Below, piece by piece: positions 39,570-48,221 of a stretch of 64,000 nucleotides of DNA. The translations under genes and the position numbers were made by a program. The stretch lies in the NCBI RefSeq assembly GCF_019801175.1, contig NZ_JAHVJR010000002.1, positions 372,001 to 436,000 on the forward strand, read 5' to 3'. The notes below the pieces were generated by a model, which saw only the letters and a list, made by a program, of their open reading frames with translations, ran no database searches and was not told the origin of the DNA. Positions within the stretch are counted from its first letter, which is position 1. Every line of letters begins with the position of its first letter. Source of the stretch: Vannielia litorea (GTDB taxonomy: Bacteria > Pseudomonadota > Alphaproteobacteria > Rhodobacterales > Rhodobacteraceae).

Positions 39570-41103
39570 TTGCGCGCCCTCCCCGATCGAATCCCCAGAA
39601 CAGCGCCAGCGAGAGGGCCAGAAGCAGCAACGCCGCGCCTGCCGCCTGATCGATCCGGTAGGAGGCCATCAGGCGGTAGAGTTGCAGCGGCAGGGTGGCG
39701 GTGTCGCCATCTGCAAAAAGCGCGATCACCCCGAGGTCGCCCATCGAGAGCGCGGCGGCGAGGCCGAGGGCAAAGCCGATGGGGCGGCGGAGGACAGGAA
39801 GGGTGACCAGCCGCATCCGCGCCCAGCCACTCATGCCGAGGCTGTCGGCCAGCCGCCCGGAGCCTGCGCGCATCTCGCGCGCGGCGGGCACCAGCGCGGC
39901 GAGGGCGAACGGCAGGGCCAGAACCGCGTTGACGAGGGCGGTCACCGCCAGCGCGATCTCATCGGGGCGGACCCAGCGGTAGCTGAGGATGAAGAGGCCG
40001 GTGCCAATCACCAGCGGCGAGGCGGCGATGGGCAGCACGCCGACAAGCTGCACCCAAAGCCCGCGCCGGGCGGCGAGCGCCATTGGCAGGGCGAGGGCGA
40101 GACAGAGCGCGGCGGAGGCGAGGGCCACGAGGATCGAGCGCAGCGCGGCCCACCAGACAGCGGCGGGCATCTCGGCGAGGCCTGCCACGCCACGCAGGCC
40201 CACGGCCAGCAGCGGTGCGAGCAGGAAGAGCGCGGCGAGCGCGATCACCGTGGCATCCTGCAGGCGCAACCAGCCGCCGCCATCCCAGCGGCGCACCACG
40301 CCGCCCAGCCCCCCGGCAAAGACGGCAGGCCGCGCGAGGCCCCAAGCCAGCGCGGCGGCGACGCCCGCGAGGGCGAATTGCACGAGGCCGAGTACCGAGG
40401 CGGCGCCAAGGTCATAGTCAAACCGGAAGGCCTGGTAGATCGCCAGTTCGACGGTGGTGGCGCCCGGCCCGCCGCCCAAGGCCAGCGCCACGGCAAAGCT
40501 GGTGAGGCAGAGGGCGAAGATCAGTAGCCATGCGCCGGGCAGCACGCTGCGGAGCATGGGCCACTCCAGCGCGCGCTGCACCGCGCCTGCCTCCATGCCC
40601 AGCGAGGCGGCGAGGCGGAAGCGTTCGGCAGGGATCGAGAGCCAGCCTTGCAGCACGAGGCGCACCGCCAAAGGCAGGTTGAAGAAGACATGGGCCAGAA
40701 TCACCCCCTGCGCGCCGTAGGGGCTGACCTCGGGCAGGCCAAGCGCCCGGAGTGCCACGTTGACCACGCCGGAGCGCCCGAAGACGGCGACGAGGCCCAG
40801 TACGGCGACTATGGTGGGGAGGATGAAGGGGGCGCCCATGAGGGTGATCACCGCCCCCCGGCCGCGAAAGCGCCGCCGGGCGAGGGCGCGGGCCACCGGG
40901 ACGGCAAGAATCACGCTGAGGCTGGCCGAAACCACGGCCTGCCAGAGGGTGAACCAGAGCGCATCGCGCGCCGCAGGCCCGACCCCGGCAAAGCCCTCGG
41001 CCCGCCATGCCACGGCGGCGAGCGTGCCCAGCGTGACCGCCAGCACGAGCGCCGCCGCGAGCGCGGCGAGGCTGCGGGTTACTGGCTGAGACCCTGCCGC
41101 CAC
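39556..41103 (-). CDS. thiP: Thiamine ABC transporter permease
   Basis: The 515-residue permease is a tandem fusion of two membrane halves, about 12 transmembrane helices, each with an EAA-like loop (SLGMEAGAVQRALEWPMLRS and SLGMSGWARMRLVTLPVLRR). Such duplicated permeases occur in ThiP and iron transporters; the neighbours decide for ThiP. GTG 41103 overlaps the 3' end of thiB by 25 nt; a later start cannot be excluded. Confidence 0.92.
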   Translation of the reverse strand: MAAGSQPVTRSLAALAAALVLAVTLGTLAAVAWRAEGFAGVGPAARDALWFTLWQAVVSASLSVILAVPVARALARRRFRGRGAVITLMGAPFILPTIVAVLGLVAVFGRSGVVNVALRALGLPEVSPYGAQGVILAHVFFNLPLAVRLVLQGWLSIPAERFRLAASLGMEAGAVQRALEWPMLRSVLPGAWLLIFALCLTSFAVALALGGGPGATTVELAIYQAFRFDYDLGAASVLGLVQFALAGVAAALAWGLARPAVFAGGLGGVVRRWDGGGWLRLQDATVIALAALFLLAPLLAVGLRGVAGLAEMPAAVWWAALRSILVALASAALCLALALPMALAARRGLWVQLVGVLPIAASPLVIGTGLFILSYRWVRPDEIALAVTALVNAVLALPFALAALVPAAREMRAGSGRLADSLGMSGWARMRLVTLPVLRRPIGFALGLAAALSMGDLGVIALFADGDTATLPLQLYRLMASYRIDQAAGAALLLLALSLALFWGFDRGGRANAGA

Positions 41104-42053
41104 GTTTCGATGGCCTCATCGCGCATGGCCTCTGCCGTCTCGGCATCGACGTAGAGCGCCTTGTCCGGCACCGGGAGGGTGCGGAAGGTTTCGGGCAGTT
41201 TCTCGGCGTCCAGCTTGGCCGGGAAGCTCCAGTTGCCCTCGGGGATGGCCGTCTGGAAACCGTCGCTCAGGATGAAATCCATGAAGCGCTGCGCAAGGTC
41301 GGGCTGGTCGGTGCCGACAAGCTGCGCGGCCAGTTCGACGTAGAGGTAGTTGCCCTCTTCGAAGATCGCCGCCTTCTTGCTCTCATCGCCCTCGGCCATG
41401 ATGTGATAGGCGGGCGAGGTGGTGTAGCTCAGCACCATGTCGGCCTCGCCCTCGGTGAACATGCCATAGGCCTCGCTCCAGCCCTTGGTGACAGTGAGGA
41501 TCTTGGGCGCCAGCCGCGCCCAGGCCTCGCCCGCCTTGTCGCCGTAAAGCTCCTCGACCCACATCACCAGCGCCAGCCCGGCGGCAGAGGCGCGTGGGTC
41601 TTGAATGACGATGCGGGTGTCATCGGGCATGGCCAGCAGCGCCTCGAAGCTGGTTGGCGGGGTCTCGGTGCGCTGGTCGTAGATGAAGGCGAGGTGGCTC
41701 CAGTCGAACGGCAGGAAGGTGTCATCCTCCCACGAAACGGGCATGGTCAGGGTCGAAACATCCTGCCCATGGGCGGCGAAGAGGCCGGAGGCGGCGGCGC
41801 GGGCCATTTCATCCTGGCTCAGGCCGATGGCGACATCGGCCTCGCTGCGGGCGCCCTCCAGCAGGATGCGCGGCAGCACGTCGCCGGTGACAAACTCAAG
41901 CTCGCAGCTGCACTCGGCCTCGAAGGCGGTTTTGATCGCGGGGCCGGGGCCCCACTCGCTGGCGAAGTAGTCAGGGGCATAGACCGTCAGGGTTTCCGCC
42001 GTCGCCATGCTGGCGACAAGGGCAAATCCCGCGGCGATGAGGGGGGTCTTCAT
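41079..42053 (-). CDS. thiB: Thiamine-binding periplasmic protein
   Basis: The 324-residue solute-binding protein has a signal peptide (TPLIAAGFALVASMATA, cleavage before ETLTVYAPD). It shows the ThiB pattern TVYAPDYFASEWGPGPAIK, VVGxxxQD-like IVIQDPRASAAGL, and a Trp/Tyr-rich ligand pocket (TKGWSEAYGMFTEGEADMVL). ATG 42053 is preceded by GGAGGATACCC; the frame starts 6 codons earlier at 42071. It is the first gene of thiBPQ behind a TPP riboswitch. Confidence 0.93.
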   Translation of the reverse strand: MKTPLIAAGFALVASMATAETLTVYAPDYFASEWGPGPAIKTAFEAECSCELEFVTGDVLPRILLEGARSEADVAIGLSQDEMARAAASGLFAAHGQDVSTLTMPVSWEDDTFLPFDWSHLAFIYDQRTETPPTSFEALLAMPDDTRIVIQDPRASAAGLALVMWVEELYGDKAGEAWARLAPKILTVTKGWSEAYGMFTEGEADMVLSYTTSPAYHIMAEGDESKKAAIFEEGNYLYVELAAQLVGTDQPDLAQRFMDFILSDGFQTAIPEGNWSFPAKLDAEKLPETFRTLPVPDKALYVDAETAEAMRDEAIETWRQGLSQ

Positions 42054-42104
42054 GGGTATCCTCCATTGCATGCGGACGGAGCGGGCAATCGAGGGGACTC
42101 GAAA

Positions 42105-42199
42105 CCTTCCCTCCGCCGGTTCTAGCCGGTTCAGGTTCGACGGGTTCGCGGGCGCTTGGCCGGCATCTCAGCCCCACTGCTGGGGCACCCCGAGGTGAG
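42105..42199 (-). ncRNA. TPP riboswitch (thi box) controlling thiBPQ
   Basis: Read on the minus strand the segment contains CTCGGGGTGCC, GGGGCTGAGATGCC, then ACCCGTCGAACCTGAACCGG, CTAGAACCGGCGGAGGGAAGG. These match the conserved core of the TPP aptamer (CUGAGA and ACC-UUGAACCUGAUC with the GCGx-AGGGA end). It lies 52 nt before thiB. Binding of thiamine pyrophosphate should reduce thiBPQ expression, probably by masking the ribosome binding site, since no terminator is obvious. Confidence 0.93.
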
Positions 42200-42321
42200 G
42201 CGCAGCATAGAGCGGTGCGGTGCAATGGCAAGGAGGTCACAGATGCTGCGCTGCGGCACGCCCGGGCCTTCCCTTTTGATGCGCGCGGCCTAGCATTTGT
42301 GACTGTTCAATGGAGACCGAC

Positions 42322-43080
42322 ATGATCCGCCCAATCGCCCTCGCACTGGCCTGTCTTCTGCCGCTGCCCGCCGCCGCGCAGCAGGCCACTGGCTTTGAGT
42401 CCTTCGGCGTTACGCTGGAGGGCGGCGGACATCCGGCGGGGGACTACCTTGGCCTCACCGGCGAAGCCCGCGCGATCTATGGGCTGGGCTGGGGCGAGCT
42501 GGCGGTAGACCTCTCGCTCTCCACCACCGAGGCCGGGTCTGAGAGCCTGACAGCCGCCGGGGTGCTGGTGCATGCCTCCGCGCGGCCCGCCAGCTGGGTG
42601 GCGCTTGGCCCCTATCTCTGGCTCGGCAGCCAGAGCGAGGGCGGCGGGGCCTATGCGCTGGGGGTCGAGGCCGCAGTGCAGACCGCCTCCGGCTGGGGCG
42701 GCGAGCTGTGGTTTGGCGAGACCCGGGGCGGCGTGCTGGGCGATGAGGGCTATGCCACCAACAAGGGCCTGCGGGTGGGGTACACCGGGCAGGGGCCGGT
42801 CTCGGCCTATGGTGCCTTCCTGAAAGACACCGCCAACCTCGCCTCGGGCGATCAGGATTTCTACCGCCTCGCCCTCGGGGTCGACACATGGCTGGAAATG
42901 CCCGGCTCGGGGCGCGAGATACAGCTCTCGGTCGCCGCCGGGCAGCATCATTTTGACCTGCTGGACAAGCGCGAAAACTGGGTGGCCGTTGGCATCACCA
43001 TTCCGCTCGACGGGCGGCGTGCGGCGCGGCCGGAGTTCTCCTCGCGCCGCGGGGTGCTTCACAACCTTCCGTTGCCGTAA
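42322..43080 (+). CDS. Exported protein of unknown function (barrel-like)
   Basis: The 252-residue protein has a signal peptide (IRPIALALACLLPLPAAAQQ). A Gly/Ala-rich, strand-forming body follows, with repeats such as GVTLEGGGHPAGDYLGLTGE, LVHASARPASWVALGPYLWL and AYGAFLKDTANLASGDQDFY, suggesting an outer-membrane barrel or periplasmic beta protein. It does not end with a classical terminal Phe. ATG 42322 follows GGAGACCGAC; ATG 42310 would add 4 residues ahead of the signal. It is divergent from thiB. No family recognised. Confidence 0.65.
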   Translation: MIRPIALALACLLPLPAAAQQATGFESFGVTLEGGGHPAGDYLGLTGEARAIYGLGWGELAVDLSLSTTEAGSESLTAAGVLVHASARPASWVALGPYLWLGSQSEGGGAYALGVEAAVQTASGWGGELWFGETRGGVLGDEGYATNKGLRVGYTGQGPVSAYGAFLKDTANLASGDQDFYRLALGVDTWLEMPGSGREIQLSVAAGQHHFDLLDKRENWVAVGITIPLDGRRAARPEFSSRRGVLHNLPLP

Positions 43081-43165
43081 GGAAAATCACTCGCTTTTAT
43101 AGGGTGTTATCCGAAGTTAACCCAGCGTAACCCATCTGCAACATTCCCGCCGCCGCGTGCGGATT

Positions 43166-43192
43166 GGCGCGAAATGCGAAACGGTTCGCGCC
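43166..43192 (+). other. 8-bp hairpin in the aroC upstream region
   Basis: GGCGCGAA (43166-43173) and TTCGCGCC (43185-43192) form a perfect stem with an 11-nt loop. It precedes the larger structured segment at 43222-43402 and may be a terminator of the preceding gene without a T-run, or part of the same RNA. Confidence 0.4.
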
Positions 43193-43221
43193 GGGTTGTG
43201 GTATGTTCTCTGACATAACGA

Positions 43222-43402
43222 AGGCGCTCCAAGCGCCTCGCAACGACCAGTGTGGTTACGATGCCCCCATGGTTACCGGGGGTTCGTTGCTGAACTGAAT
43301 CGGCAGGAGCTCGGGCCCCCCAATATGCCACCGGGGGCCTCTGAAAGAGCTGGGCGGTGGCATTGTCATCATTGATTGTCCCGGGCTCCTGCCGGTTTGT
43401 TT
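43222..43402 (+). ncRNA. Highly structured RNA segment upstream of aroC (leader or small RNA)
   Basis: Four nested or serial stems are visible. AGGCGC/GCGCCT is at 43222-43238. GCAACGA/TCGTTGC (43240-43246 with 43284-43290) encloses CCCCC/GGGGG (43264-43268, 43278-43282). A 15-bp stem CGGCAGGAGCTCGGG/CCCGGGCTCCTGCCG (43301-43315 with 43380-43394, one wobble) encloses ATGCCACCG/CGGTGGCAT (43325-43333, 43355-43363). A T-rich tail GTTTGTTTCTCC follows. No long ORF explains this conservation of pairing. It could be an aroC attenuator or an independent small RNA; no known family was matched. Confidence 0.55.
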
Positions 43403-43459
43403 CTCCTTGGCACCGCGCCGCGCCTTGGGTAACTCCTTGCTGCCAAAGGAGCCCTGCCC

Positions 43460-44563
43460 ATGAGCCTCAACACATTCGGCCACCTCTTCCGCGTCACCAC
43501 TTGGGGCGAGAGCCACGGGCCTGCCCTTGGCTGCACCGTCGATGGCTGCCCGCCGGGCGTGCCGGTGACAGCGGATCAGCTGCAGGTCTGGCTCGACAAG
43601 CGCAAGCCGGGGCAGAACAAATACACCACACAGCGGCGCGAGCCGGATCAGGTGGAGATCCTTTCGGGCGTGTTCGAGGGTGTGACCACCGGAACACCGG
43701 TGCAGCTGATGATCCGCAACACCGACCAGCGCTCGAAGGACTATGGCGACATTGCCGAGAAGTTCCGGCCGGGCCATGCCGATATCACCTATTGGCAGAA
43801 ATACGGGATCAGGGACTATCGCGGCGGCGGCCGCTCCTCGGCGCGGGAAACCGCGGCGCGGGTGGCGGCGGGCGGGCTGGCCCGGAATGCGCTGGCCAAG
43901 CTGGCGCCGTCGCTTTCGATCAAGGGGTTCATGGTGAGCATGGGCAACCGTGCCGCCGACCCGGCCCGCTACGACATGGCCCAGATCGACCAGAACCCTT
44001 TTTGGACCCCTGACGCACAGGCTGCGGAAGAGTGGGCCGGATACCTCGACGAGTTGCGCAAGAGCGGCAACTCGGTGGGCGCGGTGATCGAGGTTGTGGC
44101 CTCGGGCGCCCCTGCGGGGCTTGGCGCGCCCGTCTATGGCAAGCTCGACACCGATCTTGCCGCCGCGATGATGAGCATCAACGCGGTGAAGGGCGTGGAG
44201 ATCGGTGACGGTTTCGCCGCTGCGCGGCTCACCGGTGAGGCGAATGCCGACGAGATCAGCATGAGCCAGGGCGGGCCCGTCTATAGCTCCAACCACGCGG
44301 GCGGCATTCTCGGCGGTATCTCGACCGGGCAGGACATCGTGGTGCGTTTCGCGGTGAAGCCGACAAGTTCGATCCTCAAGCCGCGGCGGACGATAAACAA
44401 GGCGGGCGAGGAGACCGAGATCATCACCAAGGGCCGGCACGACCCCTGCGTGGGCATCCGCGCGGTGCCGGTGGGCGAGGCGATGATGGCCTGCGTGCTG
44501 CTCGATCACATCCTGCTGCATCGCGGGCAGGTGGGCGAAGGATTGCCCGGCAAGATCGGCTGA
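43460..44563 (+). CDS. aroC: Chorismate synthase
   Basis: The 367-residue FMN-dependent enzyme makes chorismate from EPSP. Signatures are TTWGESHGPALGCTVDGCPP at the N-terminus, YRGGGRSSARETAARVAAGG and the C-terminal GRHDPCVGIRAVPVGEAM. All positions for FMN and substrate binding (including the two conserved His in ESHG and GRHD) are present. AAAGGAGCCCTGCCC precedes the ATG. The long structured 5' region suggests leader control. An unrelated glutathione transferase follows. Confidence 0.96.
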   Translation: MSLNTFGHLFRVTTWGESHGPALGCTVDGCPPGVPVTADQLQVWLDKRKPGQNKYTTQRREPDQVEILSGVFEGVTTGTPVQLMIRNTDQRSKDYGDIAEKFRPGHADITYWQKYGIRDYRGGGRSSARETAARVAAGGLARNALAKLAPSLSIKGFMVSMGNRAADPARYDMAQIDQNPFWTPDAQAAEEWAGYLDELRKSGNSVGAVIEVVASGAPAGLGAPVYGKLDTDLAAAMMSINAVKGVEIGDGFAAARLTGEANADEISMSQGGPVYSSNHAGGILGGISTGQDIVVRFAVKPTSSILKPRRTINKAGEETEIITKGRHDPCVGIRAVPVGEAMMACVLLDHILLHRGQVGEGLPGKIG

Positions 44564-44652
44564 CTGCCTCCTGTCGCCGATCCTGCCAGCGCTCCTGACA
44601 CAACCCTGTCAGGTGGGCTCTGCTAGGGAGGCGGCAGACACAGGAGACAGTC

Positions 44653-45252
44653 ATGATCAGATTCTACCATTCAGCACATTCCCGCAGCGGCACCGTTGCC
44701 ATGGCAATCGAAGAAATGGGCCTTTCCGCAGAAATAGAGACGAAAATCGTCTCTGTTGCGCGGCAGGATGGCTCCGGCGGGCCGGACGCCGACAACCCCC
44801 ACCCCGAAAAGAAAGTGCCCGCACTGGAGGTGGACGGAACGCTGGTGACGGAACGTGCCGCGATCCTCGCGCTGCTCTCCGAGCTCTTCCCCGATGCGCC
44901 CACAGCAGTGCCGCCCGGCCACCCCGAGAGAGGGCCGTTCCTGATGTGGCTGGCCTATTACGCGGGCGTGGTGGAGCCGCTGATCATGGGGATGGTCTGC
45001 GAGGTGGCGGACAACCCGATCTGGGTGACCACCTATCGCGATATGGGGGCCATGACCGCGCGAATGGAAGCGGCGCTGGAGGGGCAGGACTACCTGCTCG
45101 AAAGCGGCTTTTCGGCGGCCGACCTGATCATGGCCTCGCCCTACCAGTGGAACCGCGACTGGCTGCCCAAGGTGCCGGTGATCGAGGCATGGTTCGACCG
45201 GGTCAACGCCCGCCCGGCGGTGCAGGCCGTGGTGGCGCGGGAGCGCGCGTAG
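44653..45252 (+). CDS. Glutathione S-transferase family protein
   Basis: The 199-residue protein has an N-terminal thioredoxin-like domain (YHSAHSRSGTVAMAIEEMGL), with KVPALEVDGTLVTERAAILA as the glutathione-binding part. A C-terminal helical domain follows (WFDRVNARPAVQAVVARERA). The S-R-S motif occupies the catalytic position; this looks like a beta- or Ure2-like GST subgroup. AGGAGACAGTC is the ribosome binding site. It ends one base before the convergent transporter stop. The substrate is unknown. Confidence 0.87.
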   Translation: MIRFYHSAHSRSGTVAMAIEEMGLSAEIETKIVSVARQDGSGGPDADNPHPEKKVPALEVDGTLVTERAAILALLSELFPDAPTAVPPGHPERGPFLMWLAYYAGVVEPLIMGMVCEVADNPIWVTTYRDMGAMTARMEAALEGQDYLLESGFSAADLIMASPYQWNRDWLPKVPVIEAWFDRVNARPAVQAVVARERA

Positions 45253-45253
45253 G

Positions 45254-46135
45254 TCAGCCCTCGGCCTTCTTGGCGACCTTGGCGAGCTGCACCAGCAGGA
45301 TGCCCACGGCGATGATGGCGACGCCCGCAATATCGAGCGGGCCGATACGCTCATCGAGGAAGATCCAGGCGACCAGCACGCCGAAGAACGGGTTCAGAAA
45401 GTGGAACGTGGCGGCCTTCACCGCCCCGATCCGCCCCACCAGCAGGAACCAGATCCAGGTCGCCAGCAGGCCGGGGACGAAGACGGTGTAGAGGAAGGCC
45501 AGCAGGAGCGAGGTGCTGGGGGTGTATTCCCACGTCTCGAAGAGGGCGGAGGGCAGGATCAGGCAGGCCCCGCCGATGAGCATCTGGTAGCCGACGACGA
45601 CCATGAGGTTGCCGCCGCCGCCGGAGGCGCCGCGCAGGGCCAGCGTGGCCACCGCCAGCGCAAGGGCCGCCACCACGCAAAGCGCCACGCCGGGCAGGCT
45701 CACGCCCGCCTCAAGCCGCGCGCCCATGATCAGCAGCACCCCGCCGAAGCCAAGCACGAGGCCCAGCACGCCGACGCGCGGCAGCCGATCGCCCAGTGCG
45801 ACCCAGCCGATCAGGCCCACAAGCAGCGGCATGGAGGAGGCGATGATCGCCGCCAGCCCGGCCTCGACCCATTGCATGGCGATGAAGTTCAGGCCAAGAT
45901 AGAGCGCATTCTGGCAGACGCCGAAGATGATCGTCGCGCGCCATTGGCCGCGCGTGAGGTTGAAGCTCTGCCCCAGCGCCCGCGCGATCAGCAGCGCGAT
46001 GCAGCCCGCCAGAAAGAACCGGATCGAGCTGACTGCCAGCGGCGGGGCGGCGGTGACGATGATCCGCGCCGAGGTAAAGGCCGACGACCAGATGAAGGCA
46101 AAAGTCAGCCCCATGAAGATTGCGCGGATATCCAT
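45254..46135 (-). CDS. EamA-family (DMT) transporter
   Basis: The 293-residue protein has about ten hydrophobic helices in two EamA repeats (LTFAFIWSSAFTSARIIVTA in the first half, FHFLNPFFGVLVAWIFLDER at the end of the second). The EamA helix pattern with LNP and E is intact. Such proteins export metabolites or amino acids. ATG 46135 begins the first helix; the frame is open to 46213. A terminator between this gene and the upstream HU gene makes it a separate unit. The substrate is unknown. Confidence 0.85.
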   Translation of the reverse strand: MDIRAIFMGLTFAFIWSSAFTSARIIVTAAPPLAVSSIRFFLAGCIALLIARALGQSFNLTRGQWRATIIFGVCQNALYLGLNFIAMQWVEAGLAAIIASSMPLLVGLIGWVALGDRLPRVGVLGLVLGFGGVLLIMGARLEAGVSLPGVALCVVAALALAVATLALRGASGGGGNLMVVVGYQMLIGGACLILPSALFETWEYTPSTSLLLAFLYTVFVPGLLATWIWFLLVGRIGAVKAATFHFLNPFFGVLVAWIFLDERIGPLDIAGVAIIAVGILLVQLAKVAKKAEG

Positions 46136-46254
46136 ATTCAGCCCCTTGTCGTCGCCCAACCGCCCTACGCCTCCCGCGCGGGAGGGTCCAGCCGATTTGC
46201 ATGACGAGAGCAAGCATGTTGGCGGATGCCGCGCTGCCGAGAAAGTGGGTCACC

Positions 46255-46285
46255 AAAGTAAAAGGCCGCCCGGATGGGGCGGCCT
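46255..46285 (-). terminator. Intrinsic terminator after the HU gene
   Basis: On the minus strand AGGCCGCC pairs with GGCGGCCT (46263-46270 and 46278-46285) and is followed by TTTACTTTGG. It lies 31 bp after the HU stop. Confidence 0.8.
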
Positions 46286-46315
46286 CGAAAGCCTTGGCAG
46301 CTTTTAGCGGTCGGC

Positions 46316-46606
46316 TTAGCCGTTCACGCTGTCTTTCAGAGCCTTGGCGATGGTCATCTTCACCACCTTGTCGGCCTCTTTCTTGATCTGCTCGCCGGTG
46401 GCGGGGTTGCGCACCATGCGCTCGGGGCGCTCGCGGCAGTAGATCTTGCCCACACCGGGGAGGGTCACGGCGCCGCCGCCGGAAACTTCCTTGGTGATGA
46501 TCGCAGTGATCGCTTCGAGCGCGGCACCGGCGGACTTCTTGTCGCTGTCCAGCTCTTCGGCGATGGCGGCGACCAGTTGAGTCTTGGTCATCGGTTTGGT
46601 TGCCAT
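46316..46606 (-). CDS. HU-family DNA-binding protein
   Basis: The 96-residue protein has the HU/IHF fold: N-terminal helices KTQLVAAIAEELDSDKKSAG and the beta-arm region. Here the arm is unusual: VGKIYCRERPERMVRNPATG instead of the common GTF-V..R..R.GRNPxTG. The C-terminal KKEADKVVKMTIAKALKD has a basic surface. It bends and compacts DNA. GAGGAGACAAGTAC precedes ATG 46606. The cysteine in the arm is uncommon. Confidence 0.88.
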   Translation of the reverse strand: MATKPMTKTQLVAAIAEELDSDKKSAGAALEAITAIITKEVSGGGAVTLPGVGKIYCRERPERMVRNPATGEQIKKEADKVVKMTIAKALKDSVNG

Positions 46607-46736
46607 GTACTTGTCTCCTCGTAAGTGACCCAAGTCTGGGTCTTATGTTTGGCAAATCTACGCCATCTTGCGGCGTCCCACAACGTTTAGTGGCCCTTCG
46701 CCCAGTAAATCAAGGCGTTTTCTGCGATTTTCGGGA

Positions 46737-48221
46737 TCAGAGGAAGGCAGTTTCGTCAAAACTGCGCAATTTCCGGCTGTGCAGCCGCTCCAGCGGCATT
46801 GTCCGCAGGTGTTCCATCGCTCGTATCCCGATCAGAAGATGGTTTGCAACCTGTGATTTATAGAACTCCGAGGCCATCCCGGGCAGTTTCAGCTCGCCAT
46901 GCAGCGGCTTGTCGCTCACGCAGAGCAGCGTGCCGTAGGGCACCCGGAAGCGGAAGCCGTTGGCGGCGATGGTCGCGCTCTCCATGTCGAGGGCCACGGC
47001 GCGGGACTGGCTGAGGCGTTGGACCGGGCCGGACTGGTCGCGCAGCTCCCAGTTGCGGTTGTCGATGGTGGCGACGGTGCCTGTGCGCATGATGCGCTTC
47101 AGCTCGAAGCCCTCGAGCTGGGTCACGTCGGCCACGCCCTTCTCGAGCGCGATCTGGATCTCGGCCAGCGGCGGGATCGGCACCCAGACCGGCAGGTCAT
47201 CATCCAGCACGTGATCTTCGCGCAGGTAGGCGTGGGCGAGCACGAAGTCGCCAAGGCTCTGGCTGTTCCGCAGGCCCGCGCAATGGCCCACCATCAGCCA
47301 GGCGTGGGGCCGGAGCACGGCGATATGGTCGGTGGCCGTCTTGGCGTTGGAGGGGCCGACGCCGATGTTGACGAGGGTGATTCCCGCGCCGTTCTCGGCC
47401 TTGAGGTGATAGGTCGGCATCTGCGGCATCTTTGCCGGTGTCAGGATCTCGGCCTCGGGATCGGTGATCTCGACGTTGCCGGTGCTGACGAAGCTGGTGT
47501 AGCCGCTCTTGGGATCGGCCAGCACGTGCCGGGCGTAGGCCTCGAACTCTTCGACGTAGAACTGGTAGTTGGTGAAGAGCACGTGGTTCTGGAAGTGGTC
47601 CGCCGCGGTTGCGGTGTAATGGCTGAGCCGGGCGAGCGAATAATCGATCCGCTGGGCGCTGAAGGGGGCAAGCGGGTGGCTGCCATCTTCATGGACATAG
47701 CCGAAATCATCCACGATCGCGTCATTGGTGGTGGAGAGGTCCGGCACATCAAACACGTCGCGCAGCGGGTAGCTGAGCGCGCCGTCCTGCGGGACCGAGA
47801 CCTTGGCATCGTTCGCCACGGCAAAATGCACCGGGATCGGCGTGGCGGAGGGGCCGATCAGCACCGGCTGGTTGTGGTTGTGGATCAGCAGGCCGATCTG
47901 CTGCTTGAGGTAGGACCGGAACAGATCGGGCCGCGTGACAGTGGTGCTGTAGGTGCCCGGCCCGGCGACATGGCCGAAGGCAAGGCGGCTGTCGGTCTTG
48001 GCGTGGCTCGTGGTGGTGAGGCGGATCTCGGGGTAGTAGGCGCGGTAGCGTACAGTCGGCGCATCGCCGGTGACCGCCTCGCTGAAGTGCTTGGCCAGAA
48101 AGCGGGTGCTGTCGTGATACAGCTCTTCCAGCCGCTCTACGGCCTTGGCCGGATCGTCAAACAGCTCGGCGCGCTGGCCCTCTGGCGTGACGACCGGGGT
48201 GATTTGCTCGTTCGCGTTCAT
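46737..48221 (-). CDS. amn: AMP nucleosidase
   Basis: The 494-residue enzyme splits AMP into adenine and ribose 5-phosphate. The N-terminal half is the Amn-specific domain (YHDSTRFLAKHFSEAVTGDA, YRAYYPEIRLTT). The C-terminal half is the nucleoside phosphorylase fold, with MVGHCAGLRNSQSLGDFVLA and the catalytic acidic residue in AVALDMESATIAANGFRFRV. Its ATG overlaps the stop of the adenine deaminase gene by ATGA, and the two steps are consecutive: AMP to adenine, adenine to hypoxanthine. Confidence 0.93.
   Translation of the reverse strand: MNANEQITPVVTPEGQRAELFDDPAKAVERLEELYHDSTRFLAKHFSEAVTGDAPTVRYRAYYPEIRLTTTSHAKTDSRLAFGHVAGPGTYSTTVTRPDLFRSYLKQQIGLLIHNHNQPVLIGPSATPIPVHFAVANDAKVSVPQDGALSYPLRDVFDVPDLSTTNDAIVDDFGYVHEDGSHPLAPFSAQRIDYSLARLSHYTATAADHFQNHVLFTNYQFYVEEFEAYARHVLADPKSGYTSFVSTGNVEITDPEAEILTPAKMPQMPTYHLKAENGAGITLVNIGVGPSNAKTATDHIAVLRPHAWLMVGHCAGLRNSQSLGDFVLAHAYLREDHVLDDDLPVWVPIPPLAEIQIALEKGVADVTQLEGFELKRIMRTGTVATIDNRNWELRDQSGPVQRLSQSRAVALDMESATIAANGFRFRVPYGTLLCVSDKPLHGELKLPGMASEFYKSQVANHLLIGIRAMEHLRTMPLERLHSRKLRSFDETAFL

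Noticed and set aside
43222..43402. 6S RNA, tmRNA, SRP RNA or RNase P RNA before aroC
   Set aside because: Two serial hairpins do not give the single long bubble hairpin of 6S. The GGTTCRA/CCA parts of tmRNA, the GGAAGG tetraloop region of SRP RNA and the conserved RNase P core are all absent.
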